NCBI GenBank assembly: GCA_046330435.1
Contig: JAXLST010000015.1
Span: 1-64,000 of the forward strand
Direction: 5' to 3'
Length of the DNA stretch: 64,000 nucleotides
Origin: Ga0077560 sp046330435
Lineage (GTDB): Bacteria > Actinomycetota > Thermoleophilia > Miltoncostaeales > Miltoncostaeaceae
Shown here piece by piece: positions 15,620-26,714 of the stretch. Made by a program: the position numbers and the translations under genes. Position 1 is the first letter of the stretch. The number at the start of each line of letters is the position of its first letter. Under the pieces are notes generated by a model. It had not been told where the DNA came from and did no database searches. It saw nothing but the letters and a program-made list of their open reading frames with translations.

Positions 15620-16243
15620 ATGCGGGAGGGGGTCGTGACCGGATTCCGGGACCGCGCGGACGCGGGGCGGGCGGTCGCGGCCGCTCTCGCCGGTGCGCGG
15701 CTGGAGGATCCGCTGGTGCTGGGGCTGGCCCGCGGCGGCGTCCCGGTCGCCGCGGAGGTCGCCGCCTCCCTCCACGCCCCGCTGGACGTCCTGGTGGTGC
15801 GCAAGATCGGCCATCCCGAGCAGCCCGAGTACGCCCTGGGGGCGGTCACCGCCGACGGCACCCGGTACCTGCGCGACCGCGTGCCCGGTGTCGACGCGGT
15901 CGCCGACCGGGCCGCCGCCGACGCCGCGGCCATGGAGGTCCGCCTGCGCGACGGGCGCCCGCCGCTCCCGGTCGCGGGCCGCGACGTCGTGCTGGTCGAC
16001 GACGGCCTGGCCACCGGCGCAACCATGGTCGCCGCCGCCCGGTCGGTCCGGCGCGCCGGATGCCGCCGCGTGGTGGTGGCCGTCCCCGTGGGGCCAGAGG
16101 ACACACTCCGTGCGCTCCGCCGGGAGGCCGACGAGGTGGTGTGCGCCCTCGTGCCGAGGGACCTGGTCGCCGTGTCCCGCTGGTTCGACGATTTCCACCA
16201 GGTCTCCGACGACGAGGTGCGCCGGCTCGTCGCCCCGGGTTGA
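15620..16243 (+). CDS. Phosphoribosyltransferase-domain protein
   Basis: The 207-residue protein has a type I phosphoribosyltransferase fold. VVLVDDGLATGATM is the PRPP-binding loop with its two acidic residues. LVLGLARGGVPVAAEVA and DVLVVRKIGHPEQPEYALGAV match the family often annotated as predicted phosphoribosyltransferase, whose substrate is unknown and which differs from the purine salvage enzymes. A longer ATG at 15554 would overlap the divergent kinase gene, so ATG 15620 is preferred. Confidence 0.8.
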   Translation: MREGVVTGFRDRADAGRAVAAALAGARLEDPLVLGLARGGVPVAAEVAASLHAPLDVLVVRKIGHPEQPEYALGAVTADGTRYLRDRVPGVDAVADRAAADAAAMEVRLRDGRPPLPVAGRDVVLVDDGLATGATMVAAARSVRRAGCRRVVVAVPVGPEDTLRALRREADEVVCALVPRDLVAVSRWFDDFHQVSDDEVRRLVAPG

Positions 16244-16274
16244 GGCGCGCGGCGGTACCGCCGATCTCACGGAG

Positions 16275-16952
16275 GTGGGCCTCACCCGTCTCCCGCTCAC
16301 CGCAATCCTGCTCACGGCCCTCTCGTGCGTGCCATCGCAGGCGGCGCCCGAGCGTGCGCCGATCGAGGTGTTCCGCAGCGTGACCGTATCGGCGGGCGCG
16401 CGGGAGTCCGTGGCGGTGTGGCGACGGATCGGAGACGGCGGCTGCTGGAGCAGCCGTACCCGGATGACCGGCTCCGGCCGTACGCTCGACCACTCGTCAT
16501 TCATCGCCGACCGGGGTGCCGGGCCGCAGCGGGTCTCCCAGACGCTGGAGGGAGGCAGGCTGAGCGAGTACGCCGGACCCTCGGCCTGCGACGGGGATCC
16601 GCCTCCGGTGAGCGCGGAGGTCATGATGGCCGCCGCACGGAGCGGGCGGTTCCGCCCCGTCGGCGTCGCCCGCTGGCGCGGCCGGGTCGTGGCCGTCGCC
16701 CGTGGCCCCGTCACCCCGTTCCTCTCCGGGTGGACCGCATCGCCGCACCCGCCCGAGATCACGGCGGACGGCCCGGCCGTCGTGCTGAGATCGCCCGGCG
16801 GCCCCGTGCGGGTATCCGTGCCGCGCACGGTCCTCACCGCCGGCGGGGTGCGAACGGTCGTACCCCCGCGAGTCATCACCCTGTCCCGGGGCGTGATCAC
16901 CGGCGACGCGGCCGAACGCTTCTCGTTCGCGCTTCGCGCCCCGCGGCGCTGA
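16275..16952 (+). CDS. Secreted protein of unknown function
   Basis: From the GTG at 16275 the 225-residue product begins with a signal peptide (LPLTAILLTALSCVPSQAAP). A beta-rich mature part with few helices follows (VTVSAGARESVAVWRRI, GPVRVSVPRTVLTAGGVRTVVPPRVITLSRG). It has one Cys pair (GGCWS and SACDG) that could form a disulphide outside the cell. No family recognised. The start is uncertain because GGAGG abuts the GTG; the same frame is open further upstream, but only as a shadow of the phosphoribosyltransferase gene. Confidence 0.55.
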   Translation: MGLTRLPLTAILLTALSCVPSQAAPERAPIEVFRSVTVSAGARESVAVWRRIGDGGCWSSRTRMTGSGRTLDHSSFIADRGAGPQRVSQTLEGGRLSEYAGPSACDGDPPPVSAEVMMAAARSGRFRPVGVARWRGRVVAVARGPVTPFLSGWTASPHPPEITADGPAVVLRSPGGPVRVSVPRTVLTAGGVRTVVPPRVITLSRGVITGDAAERFSFALRAPRR

Positions 16953-16972
16953 GCGGCCACGCCGGGCGGGGG

Positions 16973-16978
16973 TACGCT
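16973..16978 (+). promoter_or_regulatory. -10-like hexamer TACGCT
   Basis: TACGCT ends 6 nt before the ATG at 16985, consistent with leaderless transcription of that small gene. Confidence 0.45.
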
Positions 16979-16984
16979 CGCCAC

Positions 16985-17239
16985 ATGCCCGGATCCGGCG
17001 ACACCGACCACCATGTCCGCCCCAGCGGCTGGACCTGGACCGCGCTCGGCACCGGCGCGGCGGGCCTCGTGCTCTCGCCCGCGGGCATCCTGGTGCCCGT
17101 GTGCGTCGCCGGCATGGTGATCGCCGCCGTCGGGATCCGGCTGGACCGCGACCGCGGGCATGAGAGCGGCGCCGCATGGGTCGCCGGCGCACTCAATGCC
17201 GTCGCCATCCTGGCCGCCCTGGTGTTCGCCACCCGCTAG
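16985..17239 (+). CDS. Small two-helix membrane protein
   Basis: This 84-residue protein has two hydrophobic helices (WTALGTGAAGLVLSPAGILVPVCVAGMVIAAVGI and AAWVAGALNAVAILAALVFA) joined by a charged loop (RLDRDRGHES). It resembles small DUF4190-like membrane proteins, but that family call is only a guess. It is monocistronic, with a close -10 hexamer and a strong hairpin after the stop. Confidence 0.6.
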   Translation: MPGSGDTDHHVRPSGWTWTALGTGAAGLVLSPAGILVPVCVAGMVIAAVGIRLDRDRGHESGAAWVAGALNAVAILAALVFATR

Positions 17240-17250
17240 GTGGCGTCGGA

Positions 17251-17288
17251 CCGTCAGCACACGGCCCGATCCGGGCCGGACCTGACGG
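17251..17288. terminator. Two-part hairpin between convergent genes
   Basis: An outer stem CCGTCAG/CTGACGG encloses an inner stem GGCCCG/CGGGCC. It lies between two convergent genes and could end both transcripts. Confidence 0.55.
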
Positions 17289-17327
17289 GCAGGCACCCGC
17301 CCCCGGCACCTGCCTGGCCTGCCGCCG

Positions 17328-17675
17328 CTAGGCGGTGAGCGGACCGGCGGCCAGGGCCACCGGCACGAGCAGGACGGCAAGGCCGAGACCGCACAGCCCG
17401 ATGCGGAAGGCGATCCTGCTGAGCCGCAGCGCCCGCACGTTCCCCGTACGCCGGCCGCGCCCGCCGGCGATCCAGGCCAGGATGACCGCGGCCGCCGCGG
17501 TGATCGGCGCCGCGAGCAACAGCCAGCCCGCCGCGACATCGTCAGGACCGCCCGCCAGGCCGAACGCGGAAAGGAGCATGACCGGGCCTCCAGCGGCGGC
17601 CAGGAACGCCGCCTGGGCCATCGCGAGCTCCACGCTCGAACGCCGCCCCTGCGTGGGGCTCACGGCGACTCCCAC
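17328..17675 (-). CDS. Membrane protein, three predicted helices
   Basis: This 115-residue protein has three hydrophobic stretches (MAQAAFLAAAGGPVMLLSAFGLA, AAGWLLLAAPITAAAAVILAWIA, AFRIGLCGLGLAVLLVPVALAA) with a basic loop (GGRGRRTGNVRALRLSR) between the last two. It lies 13 bp after another small membrane protein gene on the same strand, with which it is probably co-transcribed. No family recognised. Confidence 0.6.
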   Translation of the reverse strand: MGVAVSPTQGRRSSVELAMAQAAFLAAAGGPVMLLSAFGLAGGPDDVAAGWLLLAAPITAAAAVILAWIAGGRGRRTGNVRALRLSRIAFRIGLCGLGLAVLLVPVALAAGPLTA

Positions 17676-17688
17676 GGGGGCAGGCGGG

Positions 17689-18039
17689 TCACGTCCTGGG
17701 CACCCCGTCCAGGAGGAGCATCAGCCACGCGACCGACGCGGCGGTGCCGAGCAGACCGCTGCACACCGCGATCGGCAGGCGCCGCCGGGGAAGCCAGGTC
17801 CCCCACCGCTCCGCCCGGGCCGAGGCGACGACGGCGGCGACCAGCGCCGTGATCCCCAGCACCGGCCCCAGGAGGAACAGCGTCGCGGCCGTCCCGATGT
17901 CCATGCTGCCGCCGAGCAGCACCACCATCACGAGCGCGGCCGTCGGCAGCAGTGATCCCACGCCGAACATCAGCGCGACCCAGGCGGCGACCGCGCCCGG
18001 GGGCTCGGGCGGGAGTTGCTGAGCGGATCCCGGAAGCAT
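17689..18039 (-). CDS. Membrane protein, three predicted helices
   Basis: From ATG 18039 the 116-residue protein has hydrophobic segments AAWVALMFGVGSLLPTAALVMVVLL, TAATLFLLGPVLGITALVAAVVA and IAVCSGLLGTAASVAWLMLLL. An upstream in-frame ATG at 18201 is rejected because its extra 54 codons are a read-through of tRNA-Pro. Together with the next gene it forms a small membrane protein pair of unknown role. Confidence 0.6.
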   Translation of the reverse strand: MLPGSAQQLPPEPPGAVAAWVALMFGVGSLLPTAALVMVVLLGGSMDIGTAATLFLLGPVLGITALVAAVVASARAERWGTWLPRRRLPIAVCSGLLGTAASVAWLMLLLDGVPRT

Positions 18040-18133
18040 TCCCGCCGGTATCGACGCGGCCGACCAGCCGCTCAACCCGAGCGCCCACGGCGTCCGCCGT
18101 TTGGCCGAGTCTGGCGATCGGCCGGTCGATCGA

Positions 18134-18207
18134 TCGGGACGGGCGGATTCGAACCGCCGACCCCCGGCACCCAAAGCCGGTGCGCTACCAGACTGCGCCA
18201 CGTCCCG
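18134..18207 (-). tRNA. tRNA-Pro (TGG)
   Basis: On the minus strand the acceptor arms CGGGACG/CGTCCCG pair. The anticodon stem CCGGC/GCCGG holds the loop TTTGGGT with anticodon TGG, and the T-arm GGTTCGAATCC is present. CCA is not encoded. Confidence 0.95.
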
Positions 18208-18249
18208 AGCCTGCCGGGGAACCGTAGCGGACGCCCCGCGGGGCGGCGA

Positions 18250-19569
18250 TCAGTCGTGCTTGCGGCGGTACAGCTGGCCGTCGGCGAGCTCGAGCAGCTC
18301 GATGACGTCCACGTCCGGCCGGCCGGCGGCGATGCCCAGCGACACCGACACGTCCCGGAGTGCCGGCGACTCCGACAGGGACGCCCGGAGGGACTCCCGC
18401 ATCTCCGAGGAGGCACGCTCGGCGTCCGCCACGGACCCGGCCACCCAGCATCCGAACTCGTCGCCACCCAGGCGGCCCGCCGTGCCGTAGCGGCCCAGCA
18501 CCCGGGCGACCTCCACCAGCAGCAGGTCACCCACCCGGTGCCCGTGCGTGTCGTTCACCGCCTTGAAGTCGTCCACGTCGGCCAGCAGGACCGCCCCGCC
18601 GCCGCCGTCGGCGATGCGCTCACGGAGGTGCTGCAGGAAGGCCCGGCGGTTCAGGATCCCGGTGAGGTCGTCGATGCGCGCCTGCTCCTCCAGCCGGGCG
18701 ACGCGCTCCCCGATGCCGCTGCCCGCAGCCACGCCGTGCCCGGCGAGCGCCTGCTCGGCGATCTGGTCCAGGTCCTCCGCGGCGAGCCCCAGACGCGTGA
18801 GGGCCCGCGAGATGAGCGCGGTGTCGGGTGCGTTGCCGTCGATGAGCTCCACCACCGCGTTCGCCAGCTGCACGCAGGCGGTCTCCCGCGTGGGAGCGGC
18901 GGCGCCGTCCGCGCTGCCGTGGTGCAGGCGAACGGCCTCCGCCACGTCGGCCGGCAGCCCCCAGCGCGCCGCGAGCACACCGCCCGCCAGGGCGTGGTCG
19001 GTGCCGAAGCGCTCGCGCTCGGCGACCACCCGCTCCGCCCCGCCGGCGCAGCGCTCCGCGACCTCCTCCACGGCGGCCTCGCCGAACGCCATGGGCATCA
19101 CCAGCTTGCCGACGTCGTGCAGCAGCCCGCCCAGGTGCGGCGTGTCGACGCCCACCCCGGCGCGCTCGGCGACCACCGCCGCGGTGCTGCCCACGGCAAC
19201 CGCGTGGATGTGCATGTGGCCGCGGGACGGCCGGCCGTTGCCCGGCACGTGCTCGAGGAACCGGTAGGTCGCCGCCTCCAGCGCCAGCCGCTTCACGGCC
19301 GCGCGGCCGATGAGCGTCACCGCCTGCCGCACCGTGCTCGCCCGGATCGGACGGGCGTTGTGCGCACTGTTGGCGAACCGCAGCAGGTTCGCGGCGAACG
19401 CCTCGTCGGACTCCATCGCCGAGACCAGGTCGCCGGTGGAGGACTCCGGGTCATCGGAGAGCTGGATCACGCGCAGCACCGTGCCGGACAGCACGGGGAG
19501 GCTGCCGAGCGCGTCGACCGCACGGCCGACCGCGGCCTCCGCCTCGGGGGTTGGGTGACGTTCCTGCAT
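18250..19569 (-). CDS. HDOD domain plus GGDEF diguanylate cyclase
   Basis: The 439-residue protein begins with an HDOD domain (about 10-230: LPVLSGTVLRVIQLSDDPESSTGDLVSAM, LRFANSAHN, GGLLHDVGKLVMP), a metal-poor relative of HD hydrolases used as a signalling scaffold. It ends with a GGDEF domain (about 300-435) that has DDLTGILNRRAF, DVDDFKAVNDTHGHRVGD and an intact RLGGDEF active site, so it should make c-di-GMP from GTP. No RxxD inhibitory site is seen five residues before it. ATG 19569 is chosen; an upstream ATG adds a low-complexity tail. Confidence 0.87.
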   Translation of the reverse strand: MQERHPTPEAEAAVGRAVDALGSLPVLSGTVLRVIQLSDDPESSTGDLVSAMESDEAFAANLLRFANSAHNARPIRASTVRQAVTLIGRAAVKRLALEAATYRFLEHVPGNGRPSRGHMHIHAVAVGSTAAVVAERAGVGVDTPHLGGLLHDVGKLVMPMAFGEAAVEEVAERCAGGAERVVAERERFGTDHALAGGVLAARWGLPADVAEAVRLHHGSADGAAAPTRETACVQLANAVVELIDGNAPDTALISRALTRLGLAAEDLDQIAEQALAGHGVAAGSGIGERVARLEEQARIDDLTGILNRRAFLQHLRERIADGGGGAVLLADVDDFKAVNDTHGHRVGDLLLVEVARVLGRYGTAGRLGGDEFGCWVAGSVADAERASSEMRESLRASLSESPALRDVSVSLGIAAGRPDVDVIELLELADGQLYRRKHD

Positions 19570-19772
19570 GGGGGGCGTTCCGTTTCGGCTTGATGACCCG
19601 GCGGGGGTGGGCCGAGGACCGGACCCCGGTTGGTTCGGCAGCGGCCGGGCGGCCTTGAGCGACGGGTGGAATGGGGCGGGCAATTGGGCAAATTGATCCC
19701 TCATGCGCGCAAATTCTGGACCGAGACAGAGGGCGCCCCCGACCGCCCCGGTGCCCCGTCCAGGAGGTCTTC

Positions 19773-21590
19773 ATGCTCCGCCGTGCCCTGTCCGACAGCA
19801 GGATCCGAACCCGCCTCGGCGCGATCCTCGCGCTGGCCGCGGTCGTCACCCTCGCCGTCGGCGCCATCGGGCTGCAGTCCGTCCGGAGCCTGCGCGGCGA
19901 CATCCGCGACTACGCCGACCGCACCGTGCCCGCGGTCCAGGCGACCATCTCCCTGGGCAAGCTCGCCGACGAGCGCAAGGCCCTCGCCGCCGACCACCTC
20001 TACGTGTTCGACGGCGACCTGAAGACCGAGGACGCCATCCAGGCGACCCTGAAGGACAACGGCGCGGCGATCGACGCCGAGCTCGCGCGGGTCGAGCGGA
20101 CCGCTGGGGACCGTCACGCCGACGCCGTCGCCCGGGTGTCGGACCTCACCGCCCGGTTCACCGCCGTCGTCGACGACGCGATCGCGAAGTCCCGTCAGGA
20201 GACCGTCACCAACGCGGAGGAGCGGGACGGCTCCCGTGGCGTCTACACCGGCACGATCATGCCGCTGTCGGAGGACTACGACGCGGCCATCGCCGAGCTC
20301 ACCACGCGGCTGCGCGCGGACTCCACCTCCGAGGCCGCCGCCGCGGACGACGGCGCGGGCACCTCGCTGCTGCTGGTCTCCCTCATCGCCCTGGCGGGCC
20401 TCGCCCTGCTGGGCGTCGCCGGGCGGCTGGTGACGCGGTCGATCACCGTCCCCGTGGAGGCGCTGCGCGAGCGGATGTTCGAGCTGGCCGACGGCGACGG
20501 CGACCTCACCCGGCGCCTCGACGTGACCGGCCAGGACGAGATCGGCCAGGTCGCGACCGCCTTCAACCGCTTCGCGGCCACCATCCACGACGTCGTCCGG
20601 ATGGCCGGCGCGGCGTCCGGCGGCCTCGCCAAGAACGCCACCCAGCTGCTCACCACCGCAAGCTCCGCCGGGGAGGCCGTCGACCAGATGGCGGCAACCG
20701 TCGAGGGCGTCGCCGAGGCCGCCCACCAGCAGGCCGAGAGCGTGCAGGAGGTGAGCCGCCTGGTGGAGGACATGGAGGGCGCCATCGTGGCGACCGCCGA
20801 GAGCGGCCGCGCCGTCGCCGAGCTCGCCGCCGACGCCGACGCGAGCGCCAGCCAGGGCGAGAGCGCCGTGGAGGACGCCCACGAGGCGATGCGCGAGATC
20901 ACCGCCGCGGTGAACAGCGCCAACGACGTGGTGTCCGCCCTCGGGGAGCGCGGCCGGGAGATCGGCGCGATCGTCGCCACCATCGGGGAGATCTCCGACC
21001 AGACGAACCTCCTCGCCCTCAACGCCGCCATCGAGGCCGCGCGCGCCGGCGAGCAGGGCCGCGGCTTCGCCGTGGTCGCCGACCAGGTGCGCAAGCTCGC
21101 CGAGGAGTCCCAGCAGGCCGTCGGCTCGATCGCCGCGATCATCGGCGACATCCAGCGGGAGACCACCCGTGCGGTGGAGGCGATGGCCGGAGGCCTCGGC
21201 AAGGTCGAGCAGGGCGGCGAGATCGTGCAGCGGGCCGGCCAGACCTTCGGGATCATCCGGCGGCGGGTCGCCGCCGTGACCGGCGAGGTCGAGCGCGTGG
21301 CCGAGGCCGCCGGCGACCTGGAGCGCGCCGCCGAACAGGTGCGCGGCCGTATCACCGAGGTGGCCGCCGTGACCGAGGAGACCGCCGCGTCCACCGCGGA
21401 GATCTCACGGTCCGCCGAGCAGACCTCGGCGGGCGCCAGCCAGGTGGTGGGCGTCGCCGGCGAGGTGCAGGACGCCGTCACCGACCTGCAGCAGCTGGTC
21501 GGCCGGTTCCGGGTGTGGCAGCCGGACCAGGAGGACCGGCGGAAGGGCGTCCGCCCGCCGGAGGAGCAGGGGGAGCGGCCCCGGCCGTGA
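19773..21590 (+). CDS. Methyl-accepting chemotaxis protein
   Basis: Transmembrane chemoreceptor of 605 residues. TM1 ([21 protein letters not shown]) is followed by a periplasmic four-helix-bundle-like sensor (about 35-205), TM2 ([20 protein letters not shown]), a HAMP domain ([29 protein letters not shown]) and the cytoplasmic coiled-coil signalling domain. The hairpin tip is [46 protein letters not shown] lies 7 nt before the ATG. No chemotaxis kinase genes are near, so it feeds a system encoded elsewhere. Its 3' end overlaps the convergent gene by 186 bp. Confidence 0.92.
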   Translation: MLRRALSDSRIRTRLGAILALAAVVTLAVGAIGLQSVRSLRGDIRDYADRTVPAVQATISLGKLADERKALAADHLYVFDGDLKTEDAIQATLKDNGAAIDAELARVERTAGDRHADAVARVSDLTARFTAVVDDAIAKSRQETVTNAEERDGSRGVYTGTIMPLSEDYDAAIAELTTRLRADSTSEAAAADDGAGTSLLLVSLIALAGLALLGVAGRLVTRSITVPVEALRERMFELADGDGDLTRRLDVTGQDEIGQVATAFNRFAATIHDVVRMAGAASGGLAKNATQLLTTASSAGEAVDQMAATVEGVAEAAHQQAESVQEVSRLVEDMEGAIVATAESGRAVAELAADADASASQGESAVEDAHEAMREITAAVNSANDVVSALGERGREIGAIVATIGEISDQTNLLALNAAIEAARAGEQGRGFAVVADQVRKLAEESQQAVGSIAAIIGDIQRETTRAVEAMAGGLGKVEQGGEIVQRAGQTFGIIRRRVAAVTGEVERVAEAAGDLERAAEQVRGRITEVAAVTEETAASTAEISRSAEQTSAGASQVVGVAGEVQDAVTDLQQLVGRFRVWQPDQEDRRKGVRPPEEQGERPRP

Positions 21591-22051
21591 CCCGGGCGCC
21601 GCCAGCGGGACGCGCTCGCCGTCGGTGAGCAGCACCGCGTCCAGGACCTCCCACTCCCGGCCGAGCCGGGCGAGGTTCATCTCCACGGTCCCGTTCCCGA
21701 TGGGCCCCGACACCTGCAGGGTCACCGACGCCGTCCCGGGCCCCTCCACCCCGGGCATGGGCGGCGCCACCACGCGCAGCGGCTCGCCGATCCAGGACGC
21801 CATCGCCGGGTGGTGCAACAGGTACGCCTTGACGGCGCGCTCGGCGCCCTTGGGGCGGGTGACGAACCAGTGCCCCACGATCACCACGGCGTACATCAGG
21901 TAGGCGTACGACAGCACGCCCGCGACCACCGACGCGCCCTCGCGCCCGTAGTAGCCGGTGGCGACGGCGGCGGCGATGAAGAACACGCCGAACATGACCG
22001 CCGCTCCCAGCGTGAGCGCGCGGGCGACGGGCATGTCCAGCAGCCGCCGCA

Positions 22052-22052
<1 letters not shown>
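21405..22052 (-). CDS. Membrane protein downstream of gltX
   Basis: The ATG overlaps the gltX stop as TGATG, so the gene is translationally coupled to gltX. The N-terminus has two membrane helices ([24 protein letters not shown] and [23 protein letters not shown]). A soluble domain follows ([33 protein letters not shown]). The last 60 or so residues are antisense to the chemoreceptor gene and look like a shadow (Leu/Pro/Arg-rich), so the natural stop may have been lost by mutation or sequence error near 21590. Function unknown. Confidence 0.55.
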
Positions 22053-24329
<2,277 letters not shown>

Positions 24330-24338
24330 GATCGCCGC

Positions 24339-25253
24339 ATGCGATTCGGCGCCCACGTCTCCTCCTCCGGCGGCATCAGCAACGCCGTCGACCGCGGCCA
24401 GGCCATCGGCTGCGAGAGCCTCCAGGTGTTCACCCACAACCCGCGCACCTGGAAGCCCATCAACCACACCGACGAGCAGATCGCCCTGTTCCGGGAGAAG
24501 GCCGCGGCCGCCGGCATGGGGCCGCTGGTGAGCCACGGGCTCTACCTCATCAACCTCGGCGCCCCGGACCGGGAGGTCCCCACCGGGCCGCCCGGCAAGC
24601 CGGCCACGGCGACCCGCAACATCCACCGCAGCTCGGTGGAGAGCCTGCGGCAGCACTTGGAGATCGGCGAGCGGCTGGGCCTGAACGGCATCGTCCTGCA
24701 CGTGGGCAGCAGCAAGGGGTCCACCGAGGACGAGGCCATCGCGCGCATCGGGACGGGCATCGCCGAGGCCCTCGACGCCGTCCCGGGCGACTGCTGCGTG
24801 TACCTGGAGAACACCGCCGGGGCGGGCGACACCATCGGGCGCACCTTCGAGCAGCTGCGCCGCGTCGCCGACGCCGTCGATCACGCCACCCGCCTGGGTT
24901 TCTGCCTCGACACCCAGCACCTGTTCGCCAGCGGCTACCCGGTGCACGAGGAGGGCGGCATCGACCGGGTGCTGGAGGAGTTCGACCGCGTCGTGGGCCT
25001 GGAGCGCCTGCGGTGCCTGCACCTCAACGACTCCCAGACCGCGTTCGGCTCCAACCGCGACCGCCACGAGAACCTCGGCGACGGCCAGATCGGCGAGGAC
25101 GGCATGCGCCGCATCCTGGGCTGCCCCGCCCTGCAGGACCTGCCGGTCGTGCTGGAGGTGCCCGGCGTGGACGGCAACGGCCCCGACGCCGAGAACATGG
25201 CGCGGGCCCGCCGCTTCCAGCAGGAGGGTTTGGCGCTGCGGGGCCAGGGGTAG
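24339..25253 (+). CDS. nfo: Deoxyribonuclease IV (AP endonuclease) Nfo
   Basis: Zinc-dependent endonuclease IV that cuts DNA 5' of abasic sites in base excision repair. The 304-residue TIM barrel shows the family order: FGAHVSSSGGISNAVDRG, LQVFTHNPRTW, LVSHGLYLINLGAP, NGIVLHVGSSKGS, VYLENTAGAGDTIG, GFCLDTQHLFASGY, LHLNDSQTAFGSNRDRHENLGDGQIG and LVLEVPGVDGNGP. The metal ligands (His, Glu, Asp, His, Asp, His, Glu) are all in place. The ATG lies 9 bp after the preceding stop. Confidence 0.95.
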   Translation: MRFGAHVSSSGGISNAVDRGQAIGCESLQVFTHNPRTWKPINHTDEQIALFREKAAAAGMGPLVSHGLYLINLGAPDREVPTGPPGKPATATRNIHRSSVESLRQHLEIGERLGLNGIVLHVGSSKGSTEDEAIARIGTGIAEALDAVPGDCCVYLENTAGAGDTIGRTFEQLRRVADAVDHATRLGFCLDTQHLFASGYPVHEEGGIDRVLEEFDRVVGLERLRCLHLNDSQTAFGSNRDRHENLGDGQIGEDGMRRILGCPALQDLPVVLEVPGVDGNGPDAENMARARRFQQEGLALRGQG

Positions 25254-25263
25254 GAGCCGGAGG

Positions 25264-26637
25264 TTGCCCCCGCTCGACGTCACCAACCCGTACACCGGCG
25301 AGGTCCTCGCGACCCTCGAGGAGGTCGGCACCGACGCCGTGGGCCGCGCGGTCGCCCGCGCCAAGGCCTGCCTCCCCCCGCCCCCCGCGGCGGAGCGCGC
25401 CGAGATCCTCGAGCGGGCCGCACGCATCGTGGGCGAGCGGGCCGAGCGGCTGGCCCGCACCATCTGCGCGGAGGCCGCCAAGCCCATCACGCAGGCGCGC
25501 GGCGAGGTGGCGCGGTGCCGGGACACGCTCATCTACTCCGCGATCGAGGCCCGCACCCTCGCCGGCGAGCTGGTGCCCATGGACGGCACCTCGGCGGGGG
25601 CCGGCAAGGTCGCCTACATCGTCCACGAGCCCATCGGGGTGATCGGCGCGATCTCCCCCTTCAACTTCCCGCTCAACCTGGTGGCCCACAAGATCGCCCC
25701 GGCGGTCGCCGCCGGCTGCCCGGTGGTGCTGAAGCCCGCCGAGGTGACGCCCCTGTCGGGCATCGCCCTGGTGGAGATCCTCCACGAGGCGGGCCTCGCC
25801 GAGGACGCCCTGCAGGTCGTCATCGGGTCCGGCGCGGTGGTCGGCAACGCGCTGGTGGAGCACCCGGACGTCGCGATGATCTCGTTCACCGGCTCCCCGA
25901 AGGTGGGCTGGGGTATCCGGGAGCGGGCCCCGCGCAAGCACGTCGCGCTGGAGCTCGGGAACTCCACGCCGGTCATCGTGGCCGAGGACGCCGACCTGGA
26001 GGCCGCCGCCGCCAAGATCGCCGCGTCCGGCTTCACCCACGCCGGGCAGTCCTGCATCAGCGTGCAGCGCGTGTACGTGCACCGCTCGGTGCACGGCGCC
26101 CTGCTGGAGCGGCTGGTGCCGAAGGTGGAGGCCCTCGTGGTGGGCGACCCGGCCGACGAGGCCACCCAGGTGGGGCCGGTGATCACCGAGGACGCGCAGC
26201 GCCGGGTGATGGAGTGGATCGGCCAGGCCCGGGAGGCCGGTGCGCGGGTGCTCACCGGCGGCACCGAGGAGGGGCGCATCATCCGCCCCACGGTCCTCGA
26301 CGGCATCGCCCCGGACATGCGGGTGAGCTGCGAGGAGGTCTTCGGGCCCGTCGTCGGCGTCGCCGCCTACGACACCCTCGACGAGGCCGTCGAGCTGGCG
26401 AACTCCTCCCCCTACGGCCTGCAGGCCGGCATCTTCACGGCGCGCGTCGACCACGCGATGGCGTGGGCCCGGCGCCTGGACTTCGCCGGGGTCGTCATCA
26501 ACGACACCCCCACGTTCCGGGCCGACCAGCAGCCGTACGGCGGCGTGAAGGACTCGGGCAACACGCGAGAGGGCCCGCGGTACGCGGTGCGCTCCATGAC
26601 CGAGCCCAAGCTCGTGGTGGTCGCCCTCCCGGGCTAG
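25264..26637 (+). CDS. NAD(P)-dependent aldehyde dehydrogenase
   Basis: Oxidises an aldehyde to the acid, or to a thioester, with NAD(P). The 457 residues show the Rossmann start (PIGVIGAISPFNFPLNLVAHKIAPAVAAGCPVVLKPAEVTPLS), the FTGSPKVGWGI turn, the general-base Glu (LELGNSTPVIV), catalytic Cys264 (HAGQSCISVQRVYVH) and the C-terminal EEVFGPVVGVAAYDTLDEAV and NDTPTFRADQQPYGGVKDSG. It is nearest to the group containing lactaldehyde and methylglyoxal-derived aldehyde enzymes, but the substrate is not readable. The start is a TTG 10 bp after nfo, preceded by GGAG, so co-transcription with nfo is likely. Confidence 0.88.
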   Translation: MPPLDVTNPYTGEVLATLEEVGTDAVGRAVARAKACLPPPPAAERAEILERAARIVGERAERLARTICAEAAKPITQARGEVARCRDTLIYSAIEARTLAGELVPMDGTSAGAGKVAYIVHEPIGVIGAISPFNFPLNLVAHKIAPAVAAGCPVVLKPAEVTPLSGIALVEILHEAGLAEDALQVVIGSGAVVGNALVEHPDVAMISFTGSPKVGWGIRERAPRKHVALELGNSTPVIVAEDADLEAAAAKIAASGFTHAGQSCISVQRVYVHRSVHGALLERLVPKVEALVVGDPADEATQVGPVITEDAQRRVMEWIGQAREAGARVLTGGTEEGRIIRPTVLDGIAPDMRVSCEEVFGPVVGVAAYDTLDEAVELANSSPYGLQAGIFTARVDHAMAWARRLDFAGVVINDTPTFRADQQPYGGVKDSGNTREGPRYAVRSMTEPKLVVVALPG

Positions 26638-26714
26638 TCGCCAGATCCACCGAACGGCGCCGCTCGCCGCGCTCGGAAAGCGCGCCGAAACGCGCAACAA
26701 TCGCGCCCATCGAC

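Noticed and set aside
18040..18201. N-terminal extension of the small membrane protein
   Set aside because: The extra codons read through tRNA-Pro on the same strand.
25515..26714. Upstream extension of the first PAS-GGDEF-HD-GYP protein
   Set aside because: The frame is open through the aldehyde dehydrogenase gene, but the residues are Arg/Gly/Pro-rich shadow; the real sequence begins near 26715.
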